From: Nitrososphaerota archaeon
Lineage (GTDB): Archaea > Thermoproteota > EX4484-205 > JAAOZP01
NCBI GenBank assembly: GCA_011605725.1
Contig: JAAOZP010000011.1
Location: 62,001-126,000 of the forward strand
Direction of reading: 5' to 3'
DNA: 64,000 bases
Part shown: piece by piece, positions 1 to 9,050 of the stretch
Numbering within the stretch: the stretch's first letter is position 1
Layout of the letters: the number at the start of each line of letters is the position of its first letter
Made by a program: the position numbers and the translations under genes
The notes under the pieces: model-generated
What the model was told of the DNA's origin: nothing
Database searches by the model: none
What the model saw: only the letters and a program-made list of their open reading frames with translations

Positions 1-103
1 TGAGACACCTCCCGCCTTCTTCAGCATTCCTCAGAATTGTTCCACCAGCTGTGATTTCAACATCTCCTGTGTGCGCGCTGAACGCGAGTATTTTAACACC
101 CAT
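1..103 (-). CDS. PIG-L/LmbE-family deacetylase-like protein, N-terminal fragment (runs off the window)
   Basis: Manual minus-strand translation from ATG at 103: MGVKILAFSAHTGDVEITAGGTILRNAEEGGRCL. It resembles the PIG-L N-terminus (AFSAHPDDxExxAGGTI) with a variant HTGD motif. Not in the supplied ORF track. Confidence 0.6.
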   Translation of the reverse strand, partial: MGVKILAFSAHTGDVEITAGGTILRNAEEGGRCL

Positions 104-108
104 TGCGG

Positions 109-1029
109 TCACTCTCCTCCGATGCTCTTGGCGAAAACTGCGAATCTGCGGGTTTCAGACATTCCGTTCCTAATGTAGAAACTATAGTTTCTCCCACCGC
201 CCCATGCAAGCCAAGCGTTTTTACCTCCGAGAGACTGAATTAGCCTTAAACACCTGTGAAACAGGACTGTCCCAACCCCCTTGTTCCTATGCTCCTCCGC
301 GACTCCAAACGGGCCGAAATGCTCTATTAAGCCATCAGTCGCTATTTGACAGTAGCCAACTATCTCCCCGTTGCGTAAAGCCAGTGTAAACCAGTCGAGA
401 CACCGAGGATATCTCTCCATAGTCCTCCTAGCGTCCTCATACCACCATGGGAACCTGGCTTTAAGAAAGAGGAGAAGCTCCAAAACATGTTCATCGTCAA
501 GCTGCTGGAACGAATACCCTTCTGCCGTAAGCTTTTTCTCAAGTTCTAAAACCTCTCTTGGAGTAGTATACCCCATGAGCGACATGCTCATTGAAACAGA
601 CTCCCTGTTTAACTCGCTGTAACCATTCTTAGTGAAAAAGCCTATAGCCCTAGAGTAAGCCTTAACGTCAACCCCGGGAACAAGGTATCTCGGGCCGCCT
701 GAGAAGACTATTCGCCTGATTCCTTTCTTACTTAGTTTCTCCTCAATGGTTGCAAGCATTCTAGATCCGATTCCCCTGCGTCTGAAACCCTGTTTTACAC
801 CAAGTATGTTGATGTAGCCTGTTTCACCCCTCGTCACGGAGTAAATGAATCCAACAACCTCTCCCTCGAGCTCGGAAACAATGCATAGCTCAGGATCATA
901 ATTCTCTTGCAGGAGAACCCTGTACCTGAAGGATTCTTCGTTAAGCCTGTCTAGAGGCATTGCGTCATTGATGATTTCCAGAACAGGCTTGAGATCCCTG
1001 CCTTTAAAACTTCTTTCCTCCAGGTTCAA
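109..1029 (-). CDS. GNAT acetyltransferase, two GNAT domains
   Basis: Acetyl-CoA-binding-like motifs twice: LGVKQGFRRRGIGSRML and FGVAEEHRNKGVGTVLFHRC. Confidence 0.8.
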   Translation of the reverse strand: MNLEERSFKGRDLKPVLEIINDAMPLDRLNEESFRYRVLLQENYDPELCIVSELEGEVVGFIYSVTRGETGYINILGVKQGFRRRGIGSRMLATIEEKLSKKGIRRIVFSGGPRYLVPGVDVKAYSRAIGFFTKNGYSELNRESVSMSMSLMGYTTPREVLELEKKLTAEGYSFQQLDDEHVLELLLFLKARFPWWYEDARRTMERYPRCLDWFTLALRNGEIVGYCQIATDGLIEHFGPFGVAEEHRNKGVGTVLFHRCLRLIQSLGGKNAWLAWGGGRNYSFYIRNGMSETRRFAVFAKSIGGE

Positions 1030-1112
1030 CGAAAAACTTGTTCAGAATGGAGACATATAAGTGTTTCTTTCAAGCTTAAGATTTATCATCAAGCGGGTTA
1101 ACAGATAGCGGG

Positions 1113-2108
1113 TTGAAGACTGCCTCAAGACTGGAGAGGATAGACGCCGAGTTTGAAAAACTGTTAACGGAGCATAGGAATCCTAGTACGGTTAAAATCG
1201 ACAGGGTTAGTATACCTGAGGCTTTGAAAATGATAAACAGGGAGGATAAGAAAGTAGCGAAGGCTGTTGAACTCGAGATACCGAAGATAGCGAAGGCTGT
1301 TGAAACAGTTGTCAAAGCATTCAAGAAGGGTGGTAGACTGATATATGTGGGTGCAGGCACGAGCGGCAGAATAGGGGTTATAGATGCTGCCGAATGTCCA
1401 CCTACCTTCGGCACAAGTCCAAGAATGGTTCAGGCGCTGATAGCTGGTGGAAGAAGAGCAATGTTTAGAGCTGTTGAGGGTGCGGAGGACGATATGAAGG
1501 CAGGTGTTAAAGATGTTAAGCGTCTGAGGGTTTCTGAGAGAGATGTTGTCATAGGTTTGAGCGCCTCAGGCAGGGCTCCCTATGTGGCTGGTGCTCTTAA
1601 AGAGGCTAGGCGGAGGGGCGCTGGAACAATCGTTGTTGCAACAGTACCAAACCCTCGAATAGGGCAGTACGCTGACATAGTGATAACGCCCATAGTGGGG
1701 CCAGAGGCGATAGCTGGATCCACGAGAATGAAGGCCGGTACTGCGGAGAAAATGGTGCTAAACATGATTTCAACAGTATCCATGGTGAGAATCGGAAAGG
1801 TGTATACGAACCTGATGATAGACATTAAGCCTTTAAGCGTGAAGCTTAGGTCACGAGCCAGGAGGCTACTGCGTTTCTTTTCAGGAGTGTCGAGCGAGGA
1901 AGCTGAGGAAATATACAGGAGGAGCAAGTATGATTTGAAGGTTGCCCTAGTAATGGCTTTAGCAAGGGTTGGGGCCCGCGAGGCTAGAAGAGCTTTGAAG
2001 GAGAGTCAAGGCCTAGTCTGGAAGGCGATAAGGCTGGTTGAGGAAGAAGGAGTTAAATCTGGTTTAAAACTCGAAAACAACCACGTCGTAAACCATCAAA
2101 CTGTCTAG
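1113..2108 (+). CDS. SIS-domain protein, N-acetylmuramic acid 6-phosphate etherase (MurQ)-like
   Basis: YVGAGTSGRIGVIDAAECPPTFGTSP...ALIAGGRRAMFRAVEGAEDD and AGSTRMKAGTAEKMVLNMIST are MurQ family signatures; TTG start. Confidence 0.85.
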   Translation: MKTASRLERIDAEFEKLLTEHRNPSTVKIDRVSIPEALKMINREDKKVAKAVELEIPKIAKAVETVVKAFKKGGRLIYVGAGTSGRIGVIDAAECPPTFGTSPRMVQALIAGGRRAMFRAVEGAEDDMKAGVKDVKRLRVSERDVVIGLSASGRAPYVAGALKEARRRGAGTIVVATVPNPRIGQYADIVITPIVGPEAIAGSTRMKAGTAEKMVLNMISTVSMVRIGKVYTNLMIDIKPLSVKLRSRARRLLRFFSGVSSEEAEEIYRRSKYDLKVALVMALARVGAREARRALKESQGLVWKAIRLVEEEGVKSGLKLENNHVVNHQTV

Positions 2109-4250
2109 AGTGTATTCGAAAAAGTCGGCATGCTCTCTGCCGGGCAGCATGTTTCTATCACTCAGCTTAAAAACTCTCCTAGGCCGGCTTCCCCTGGTTC
2201 TAATCTTGATGTTTTGCACACGGGTTATGCTTGAAACAGGTCTCTGCATGTCTCCCGTAACGTTGACGAGGTGGACAAGAATTCTTCCAGCGTTTTTCTG
2301 CTGCCTGACTTCAAACAGGACGGTTTCCGGAGCGTCAACCTCCACAATAGGAGGCCTACGCATTGCAAACCTGACGCAGTCAGCATAAACCTGCGAGATG
2401 TCTGGAATCCTGTATCTAGTGTAGAAATCTTCAATCAACGAGGAGAAGTATATTGTTCTGCTACCACCGTGACGCCTGCAGATGATTGCAGCATAGTTCG
2501 AAACCCCTTTGGGAGCCGAGTAATAAGCACCTATCGGATTCATGAAAAAGCATATGGCAGCAGCATCCTGCCTGCTTAAAGTTTTAAGACTGTACACTGG
2601 CCTAGGGATTAATGCGTGTCTAGGCATTGAGAAGATTTTCTCCTCGGACTCTGCAAGCCTCATGTATTCTTCACCCACTCTAGGAAGCATCATGCCGTCG
2701 CATTTTTCTATGCCTAGAATACTCCAGAGCGGGTTTTCAAGCCTACGATCCCCATACTCGTCGTAACAACCGGTTTCAAAGGAGCAGACCACGCTTCCCC
2801 CGTTTTCAATGAAGTTTCTAATACTGCGGATCTGTTCATCGCTCAAGCAGGCGGAGTTTGGAAGGATTAGCAGAGAGTATTTTTTCAACTCGCCTTTGGC
2901 AAGAGCATCATCCAGAACCACGTCATACGGGATATGAATACGGCTTAAAATGGTTGCAGCACCCAGTATAGAGTTAGTGTAGACCTCGTCACATACCGCC
3001 TTCCTCGCTTTCAGGTTTATTTTCATATTGCTAGCGCCATCCTCTATTTTAAGGTCCCTCTCAACACCTGTCCCAGGATCAACGTATAGTTCTCTGAGTT
3101 CAGACAAGTAGAACGTGGATGTTTGCGATGAGAGCAGTAGGGCGACCTCAGCCTTGGAAACGGTGTCAGTATAGTACTCTTCGTTCCTAGAGAGAAAGCC
3201 GAGAATGTTTCTCATAGGGGTTAAGGCATCCTCCAGCCTAGTGTCTAGAGCGTAGTTGAACACTGCAAACCATGGGTTTGCCCCGCAGGAGACGGTTTGC
3301 GCAACAGAGATCTCGGCCTCGAAACGTGGAAGCGGCACGTAATGCCAACTACCAAGTGCGTGATGGCTGAAGACAACCGCAGGCTTGCCTTTTGCAGCAA
3401 GATGCTTAGCCTCAAGCGTCCAGAAGACTATGGGAACATTCTGAGAACCAGGGTGGAAGAAAGCCTCTGCACCGTTGAAATCCTCGTATTCACTAAGCTT
3501 TTCAATGTTGCGGGCTACTCTCCAGCTGCCAGGCCACCAAGCACCACCATTAAGAAATATTACTCCCTCCTCATTCACCCTCTTGACGGCTTGGCGAGCA
3601 TCCCTGAGGAAATCGGTCATGGATTCTTCTCTGAACTCTATGAATCTCTTCCAGAGAGGGTTAGACCAGTCTTCCCAGCTGGGGATCTCGCTGCCATACT
3701 TGGCTGAAAACTTTTCCCGGCATGACTCGCAGTAGCAGCACTCTGGGAAGACGACCGGTCCATCCAGGAAAACCCCGTCAATCCCTGTTTTCATAGCCTC
3801 CTCTATGAGTTCGAAAGCCCAGTTTCTCCATCCTGAGTTTACGCAGAAAGTGGTTCCAGAGCCGTAAAGCGGATGTACGCTGCCATAGCTTCTTCCATCC
3901 TCAACACGTTGCTCCCAATCAGCATGCTTCCGTCCAAACTCGTACGAGTACCAGTGCATGTTTAAGTAGGCTAGGACCCTGATGCCATGTTTTCTAGCAT
4001 AAGGCAAGTATTCCCTTATTAGGTCGAAATCACCCAGATCAGGATACTTTTCAAACTTAGGCGTGTTGAAAGTCGTCAGGTAGCCGAGCCCAGGAGCCGT
4101 TCCCGGAGTCCCTATAACCCATTCGCAATTAATATTCCACTCCTCTTTTTTCCACCGGGCCAGCCTATCCATGTCTGACTCCGCCACCCTGTTTAAAGCG
4201 TCCAGATAGTCAAGCCTCATCATCCTGACTGGTTTTCTCCACCATTCCAA
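2064..4250 (-). CDS. putative glycoside hydrolase (TIM-barrel with beta-galactosidase-trimerisation-like C-terminal part)
   Basis: KHGIRVLAYLNMHWYSYEFG, GIDGVFLDGPVVFPECCYCESCREKF and a C-terminal IRNFIENGGSVVCSFETG region typical of GH-A clan/GATase-like domains. Confidence 0.6.
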   Translation of the reverse strand: MEWWRKPVRMMRLDYLDALNRVAESDMDRLARWKKEEWNINCEWVIGTPGTAPGLGYLTTFNTPKFEKYPDLGDFDLIREYLPYARKHGIRVLAYLNMHWYSYEFGRKHADWEQRVEDGRSYGSVHPLYGSGTTFCVNSGWRNWAFELIEEAMKTGIDGVFLDGPVVFPECCYCESCREKFSAKYGSEIPSWEDWSNPLWKRFIEFREESMTDFLRDARQAVKRVNEEGVIFLNGGAWWPGSWRVARNIEKLSEYEDFNGAEAFFHPGSQNVPIVFWTLEAKHLAAKGKPAVVFSHHALGSWHYVPLPRFEAEISVAQTVSCGANPWFAVFNYALDTRLEDALTPMRNILGFLSRNEEYYTDTVSKAEVALLLSSQTSTFYLSELRELYVDPGTGVERDLKIEDGASNMKINLKARKAVCDEVYTNSILGAATILSRIHIPYDVVLDDALAKGELKKYSLLILPNSACLSDEQIRSIRNFIENGGSVVCSFETGCYDEYGDRRLENPLWSILGIEKCDGMMLPRVGEEYMRLAESEEKIFSMPRHALIPRPVYSLKTLSRQDAAAICFFMNPIGAYYSAPKGVSNYAAIICRRHGGSRTIYFSSLIEDFYTRYRIPDISQVYADCVRFAMRRPPIVEVDAPETVLFEVRQQKNAGRILVHLVNVTGDMQRPVSSITRVQNIKIRTRGSRPRRVFKLSDRNMLPGREHADFFEYTLDSLMVYDVVVFEF

Positions 4251-4282
4251 GTTTTTTCGAAATACGGTTAACAGTAGGAGTT

Positions 4283-4307
4283 AAAAACGTTGAGGAGCAA
4301 CGTTTTT
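4283..4307. repeat. perfect inverted repeat AAAAACGTTG-AGGAG-CAACGTTTTT (terminator or operator candidate)
   Basis: Read directly: 10-bp perfect arms, 5-nt loop, between AMP phosphorylase 3' end and GH gene 5' end. Confidence 0.75.
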
Positions 4308-4338
4308 CAAAAAAGACGAGTGGCAGTGTTTAAAAACT

Positions 4339-5859
4339 CTAAGCAACCGTGTAATCCGGAACCCTTTTCAACAGCATTCCCCCTATCGGTATCGGCGTGA
4401 GCCTTTGCGCTAAAGCCTTTGCTCGCTCCAGCTTAACCATGCTGTCGGCATAAATCGTAAACAGCTTATCGCTCTTCTTAACTTGGCTGCCCATTTTCTG
4501 CCAGATCACCATGCCCGCCCCCTTATCCCTGGGAGCCCCAGCCGCACGACATATCTGTATCACAGCAGCATTGTTAACCATTTGAACATACCCGTCCTCC
4601 CAAGCGGTAAAGTCATAAGTGTACCGGCCCACCTTAATATCGTCGGAAGTTATTTCAGCGTTACCGCCTTGAGCAGCAATAATCTCCTTAAGCTTCGAGA
4701 GGGCTTTTCCACTTTTCAAGGTTTCCTCAGCAAGCTCCTTACCCTTCCCCCTTTCAACTACCCCCGCCATCTCCAGGAGGATTCCAGCTAGGACGCAGGA
4801 CTTCTCAACCAGGCTTCTAGGCGCATACTTGCCCTCTAAAGCCATCAATGCCTCTCTGGCTTCCAGCGCGGGACCAACAGCTCTTCCCAACGGTTGTGAA
4901 CCGTAGGTTATGGCGCATTCAACCCTTATGCCAACCCTTCTCCCGAGCTCTATGAAGTCTTGGGCTAGGCTCCTAGCCTCGTCCTCCGTCTCAACCTTAG
5001 CCCCTTTCCCCGTCGGGATGTCTATCAGGAGAAGCTCGACGCCAGCAGCCTTCTTCTTAGACATCACTGAAGCGAGAACCTGAGGCTTGGGGTCGAGAGA
5101 GAGTGGATACTCGGCTCTTATTATCTTGTCATCAGCGGGAGCAAGGTTAACACTGCCACCCCATGCCAAGGTGCCTCCGATGCTTTCAGCGATAAACTTT
5201 ATCTTTTGAGCCGTTAGAGACACTGGGGCAAGCACCTCCATGGTGTCAGCTATTCCAGATGGGCTGGTTATTGCTCTCGACGATGTTTTCGGTATTGTAA
5301 CCCCGTTGGCTGCAACTATTGGAACAGTTAGCAAGGCATACTTGTTGCCGGGAACCCCTCCAATACTGTGGACATCAACAATGGGCGATTTATCGAAAAC
5401 AATGGTTTCACCTGTTTCAACCATCGCTTTAACCATTTCCGTCACCTCATCCATATCCATGCCACGCATCTCGATCGAGCTCACGTATGCGGAGAGCTCA
5501 ATGTCTGAAAGATTGTTCTCCACGATATCTCTAATAATCACGCGTATCTCCTCTCCGGATAGCTTTTGCCCTTTCATCTTCTTCTTAATATAGGCTATGG
5601 ATTGGGGTCTCTCGCCTGGGACCACGTTAACCGTATCGCCGTCCTTCAACCCTAGAGCCTTAGCGACCTCCGTGAAGACTCCTATCTCACCCCTGTTTAA
5701 CAGGGTTGAAGTGATATTCGCCACAGCCGTCAGGGATCCTTTCTCACAGTATATCCTTACGTGGTCAAGCGGATGGACTCCAAGCTCTCCTGCATCATCC
5801 GCGTTTAGAAGAACCTCGTAGGAACCCTGCTCAATGTCTATGAACCTTGCTTTAAACAT
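4339..5859 (-). CDS. deoA: AMP phosphorylase (archaeal thymidine phosphorylase-family)
   Basis: VDVHSIGGVPGNKYALLTVPIVAANGVTIPKTSSRAITSPSGIADTMEVLAPV; ~500 aa archaeal form with an N-terminal extension. Confidence 0.92.
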   Translation of the reverse strand: MFKARFIDIEQGSYEVLLNADDAGELGVHPLDHVRIYCEKGSLTAVANITSTLLNRGEIGVFTEVAKALGLKDGDTVNVVPGERPQSIAYIKKKMKGQKLSGEEIRVIIRDIVENNLSDIELSAYVSSIEMRGMDMDEVTEMVKAMVETGETIVFDKSPIVDVHSIGGVPGNKYALLTVPIVAANGVTIPKTSSRAITSPSGIADTMEVLAPVSLTAQKIKFIAESIGGTLAWGGSVNLAPADDKIIRAEYPLSLDPKPQVLASVMSKKKAAGVELLLIDIPTGKGAKVETEDEARSLAQDFIELGRRVGIRVECAITYGSQPLGRAVGPALEAREALMALEGKYAPRSLVEKSCVLAGILLEMAGVVERGKGKELAEETLKSGKALSKLKEIIAAQGGNAEITSDDIKVGRYTYDFTAWEDGYVQMVNNAAVIQICRAAGAPRDKGAGMVIWQKMGSQVKKSDKLFTIYADSMVKLERAKALAQRLTPIPIGGMLLKRVPDYTVA

Positions 5860-5940
5860 TAAAAAATAGGGGTGAACGTGTGCTTTTAACCTTTAAGCTT
5901 GCGCGGCGAATAGTCTGAATATTCCAGCGTCTTTCAGACG

Positions 5941-7962
5941 CTAGCTGGGCGTCACAACCCTAAAGTCTAGTCCCGCAATTTTAAGCGAGCCACTTAGCCT
6001 ATCGCCGGAAACAAGGTCTCTGAAGACCCTTGTGCCAAGGCTTAGCTCAGAGACTTCCTCGCCATGATTCAACAGGAATAAGACCTCCTTCCCGCCTCCA
6101 CTCCTCCTAACAGCCTCGACTCCCTCTTGACTTGGAAAAACCTCTTCCACAACACCCATTCTTAGAAGACGGTTTATCAGCTCATCGTAAAACTCTGCGG
6201 TGGCGAAGGTTCCAACGTAGATGGCGACGCCCCTGCCGAGGTGCTTCATGGTTGCAACGGGCTTCCCAGCATACATGCCTGAGCTGTATTCAGCCATTAC
6301 TTCAGCATCCTCGACTTCAAGTTTTTCAGCCCAGTTTCGCGCCCTGAAGAACACTTTTCCCTCGAGAAACAACGCTTCATACGTCTCGCCTTCCGGCAGA
6401 CCTGTGTACTCCTCAACCCTTACCCCGAGAACGTCAGACAATTCTCCTGGGAGGGGTTTATCCACAATGTTATTGTTCCAATCCTTCGAACCAGTTCTAG
6501 GTGTCGCAATCAAAACCCCGCCTCTCTTAACGTATGACCTTAACGCGTCCCCAATCCTATCGTTCAGCAGCATCAGGGATGGTGCGAACAGAACACGGTA
6601 CTTGCCTAGATCCTCCGATGAAGGGTCTACGAAATCCACCGGGATGTTCCGCTTGTAGAGCACTCTGTAAACGTTTAGAACCGGCTCCCAAGCACCCATC
6701 CCATAGTAGTTCTTCCCACCGTAGCCGGTTTCAAGATCCCACGCCCAGAGATTATCGTAAACCAGAATGATGCCCGTGTTCGATTCGAAAAACGTGTCCT
6801 CCAGTTCAGGAGTAATCTTGAAGAGTTCTTCCGAAACCCTCTTGACCTCTGAAAACCTCCTCCTCGGTATGCCGTCGTGGTCCAGGATGCCGTGCCAATA
6901 CTCCTCAGCCCCGAATCTGCACGACCTCCACCTGAAGTATAGGACTCCGTTAGCACCCCTAGCAACCGACTGGACAGTCCAGAGCCGTATTTCCCCAGGC
7001 TTTGGAACTGGTGCGAGATGAGTCTTAACAGCGCCGCTCTGAAGCTCCATTATCAAGTATGGTTTCTTCTTCAGGCTTCTCATCAAGTCGTGCGCCATCG
7101 CGGAGGCGGCGTAGTCAACCTTAGAGGACCATCTTGGATAGTAGTCGAAAGAGACGAAGTCCAAGTCTTTTGCAAGCTTAAAATAGTCAAGCTCCTTGTA
7201 AAGCCCCATAAAGTTATGGGTTATAAAATGGTGGGGAGCATGTTTACGTATTATTTCTACCTGCAGCCTCTGGTAGTTAACCCAGGCATCGCTGGAGAAG
7301 CGGTGCCACTCTAAGCAGAGCGCTGGATTCTGCATGTCGAACGGCGGTCTAGGCGGCAGGATTTCTTCCCAAGAACCATACTCCTGACCCCAGAAGATGA
7401 GGCCGCACTCGGAGTTGAGCCTATCCAGACTGCCATATTTCTTTCTCAACCAGTCTCTGAAGGCAATTATAGAGTTTTCACAGTAACAGAGGTTCACGTC
7501 GAACTCGTTGTCAATCTGCCATCCGATAACATTCGGGTTATCCTTGTAGTGGAGGACAAGCTTTTCAACTATCTTTTTCGAATGCTCTATGTAGTTCGGG
7601 TTCACAGCGCAATAATTCTTCCTTGTACCCTCAGCCTTTCGTCTTCCTTCTCCATCAACCTGAAGAACGTCTGGATGAGCCCTTATAAGCCAAGGAGGAG
7701 GAGCTGCAGTAGGGGTTCCCAGTATTGCTTTAACACCATGCTTAGCAAGTGTTTCTAAAGCATCGTCCAACCAGTCGAAGTTGAACTCCCCTTCAGCAGG
7801 CTCAATCCTGCTCCAGGCGAATTCCGCTAGCCTAACTGTGTTAAACCGTAGTTCCGCCATCATCTTAGCGTCAGTGGCCCATCTTTCTCTCGGCCAATGT
7901 TCCGGATAGTAATCTGCGCCGAACCTGAAGGACAGGTTTTCCTTCTCCCTCAGATTCTTCAT
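5941..7962 (-). CDS. GH42-family beta-galactosidase
   Basis: FRFGADYYPEHWPRERWATDAKMMAELRFNTVRLAEFAWSRIEPAEGEFNF; IGWQIDNEF; Trp-rich C-terminal part. Start placed at ATG 7962; the ORF-track N-terminal extension to 8241 is antisense to the next gene and lacks domain similarity. Confidence 0.9.
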   Translation of the reverse strand: MKNLREKENLSFRFGADYYPEHWPRERWATDAKMMAELRFNTVRLAEFAWSRIEPAEGEFNFDWLDDALETLAKHGVKAILGTPTAAPPPWLIRAHPDVLQVDGEGRRKAEGTRKNYCAVNPNYIEHSKKIVEKLVLHYKDNPNVIGWQIDNEFDVNLCYCENSIIAFRDWLRKKYGSLDRLNSECGLIFWGQEYGSWEEILPPRPPFDMQNPALCLEWHRFSSDAWVNYQRLQVEIIRKHAPHHFITHNFMGLYKELDYFKLAKDLDFVSFDYYPRWSSKVDYAASAMAHDLMRSLKKKPYLIMELQSGAVKTHLAPVPKPGEIRLWTVQSVARGANGVLYFRWRSCRFGAEEYWHGILDHDGIPRRRFSEVKRVSEELFKITPELEDTFFESNTGIILVYDNLWAWDLETGYGGKNYYGMGAWEPVLNVYRVLYKRNIPVDFVDPSSEDLGKYRVLFAPSLMLLNDRIGDALRSYVKRGGVLIATPRTGSKDWNNNIVDKPLPGELSDVLGVRVEEYTGLPEGETYEALFLEGKVFFRARNWAEKLEVEDAEVMAEYSSGMYAGKPVATMKHLGRGVAIYVGTFATAEFYDELINRLLRMGVVEEVFPSQEGVEAVRRSGGGKEVLFLLNHGEEVSELSLGTRVFRDLVSGDRLSGSLKIAGLDFRVVTPS

Positions 7963-8085
7963 GAAAAATCTAAAACAGTTGAAAAAAATAAAGCTTTCCC
8001 CTGTCCGGAGAACGTCTAACCCGCTTTCCACATGCTCATCATCTTGGGAAAAATAAATATAGGGGGTTGTTTCTGCAATGGATGA

Positions 8086-8961
8086 ATGGTTGAAAAGGTT
8101 GATGAGGATGTTAAGAACAGGATTCTGGCTTTCCAGAGAAATGAGATAACTGAGCATATGGTTTACAATGCTCTCTCTAAAATGGCTAAAGGTGGGAATA
8201 AGCGGCTTTTGAAAAAGATTTCTGAGGATGAGTTGCGCCATTACGGTGAATGGAGAAGCTACACGAGTAGAGACGTCGCCCCCGACAGGCTTATTTTTTT
8301 CAAATACCTCCTCGTATCAAGGCTCTTCGGCTTAACTTTCGCGGTTAAGCTTATGGAGAAAGGCGAGAAGGAGGCGGAGGAGGTTTACGAGAAAATATCC
8401 CTCGTCTTCCCGAAGGCAAAGGAAATAGTGAGTGACGAGATCGAGCATGAGAAGACCTTGATAAGCATGATTGACGAGGAGAAGGTGAAGTATGTCGGTT
8501 CACTAGTGCTGGGTTTGAACGATGCGCTCGTCGAGCTTACTGGGGCCCTTGTCGGCCTAACCTTCACTCTTCAAAACAGTAAGCTGGTCGGGGTAGCGGG
8601 GCTCGTAACTGGCATAGCTGCCTCTCTCTCCATGTCCGCCTCAGAATACTTGTCCCAGAAATCGGAGAAGACTGAGAAAAACCCTTTGAAAGCATCTTTA
8701 TACACTGGTATCGCTTATTTAGCAACTGTCCTCATATTGTCAGCCCCGTATCTCCTACTCTCGGATTATCGTCTTTCTCTGGCAGTCATGTTTCTCAGCA
8801 TAAGCCTAATCGTGTACGTCTTCACCTTCTTCATCTCCATAACTAAGGAGACCTCGTTCAGAAGAATGTTTCTAGAAATGATTCTCATAAGTCTTGGAGT
8901 TGCTGCAGTATCCTTCGTGATAGGATGGTTTGCAAGAATCGTTTTCGGAATAGAGGTCTAA
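8086..8961 (+). CDS. ferritin-like domain fused to VIT1/CCC1-type iron/manganese transporter
   Basis: N-terminal ferritin-like ExxH motifs (EDELRHYG, DEIEHEK), then VIT1-like GLNDALVELTGALVGLTF and SMSASEYLSQKSE plus TM helices. Confidence 0.85.
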   Translation: MVEKVDEDVKNRILAFQRNEITEHMVYNALSKMAKGGNKRLLKKISEDELRHYGEWRSYTSRDVAPDRLIFFKYLLVSRLFGLTFAVKLMEKGEKEAEEVYEKISLVFPKAKEIVSDEIEHEKTLISMIDEEKVKYVGSLVLGLNDALVELTGALVGLTFTLQNSKLVGVAGLVTGIAASLSMSASEYLSQKSEKTEKNPLKASLYTGIAYLATVLILSAPYLLLSDYRLSLAVMFLSISLIVYVFTFFISITKETSFRRMFLEMILISLGVAAVSFVIGWFARIVFGIEV

Positions 8962-9050
8962 CCTGAAGCCGTGCAAGCAAGTCTTTCAGCAAATATAGAC
9001 CTGTATAAAGACTCGGAACATATGTATTAACGCTAGGCTTGAAAAAGGGA

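Noticed and set aside
7963-8241. N-terminal 93-aa extension of the GH42 ORF
   Set aside because: Antisense to the start of the ferritin-VIT1 gene, low-complexity non-domain sequence, and an ATG at 7962 sits right before the conserved GH42 start.
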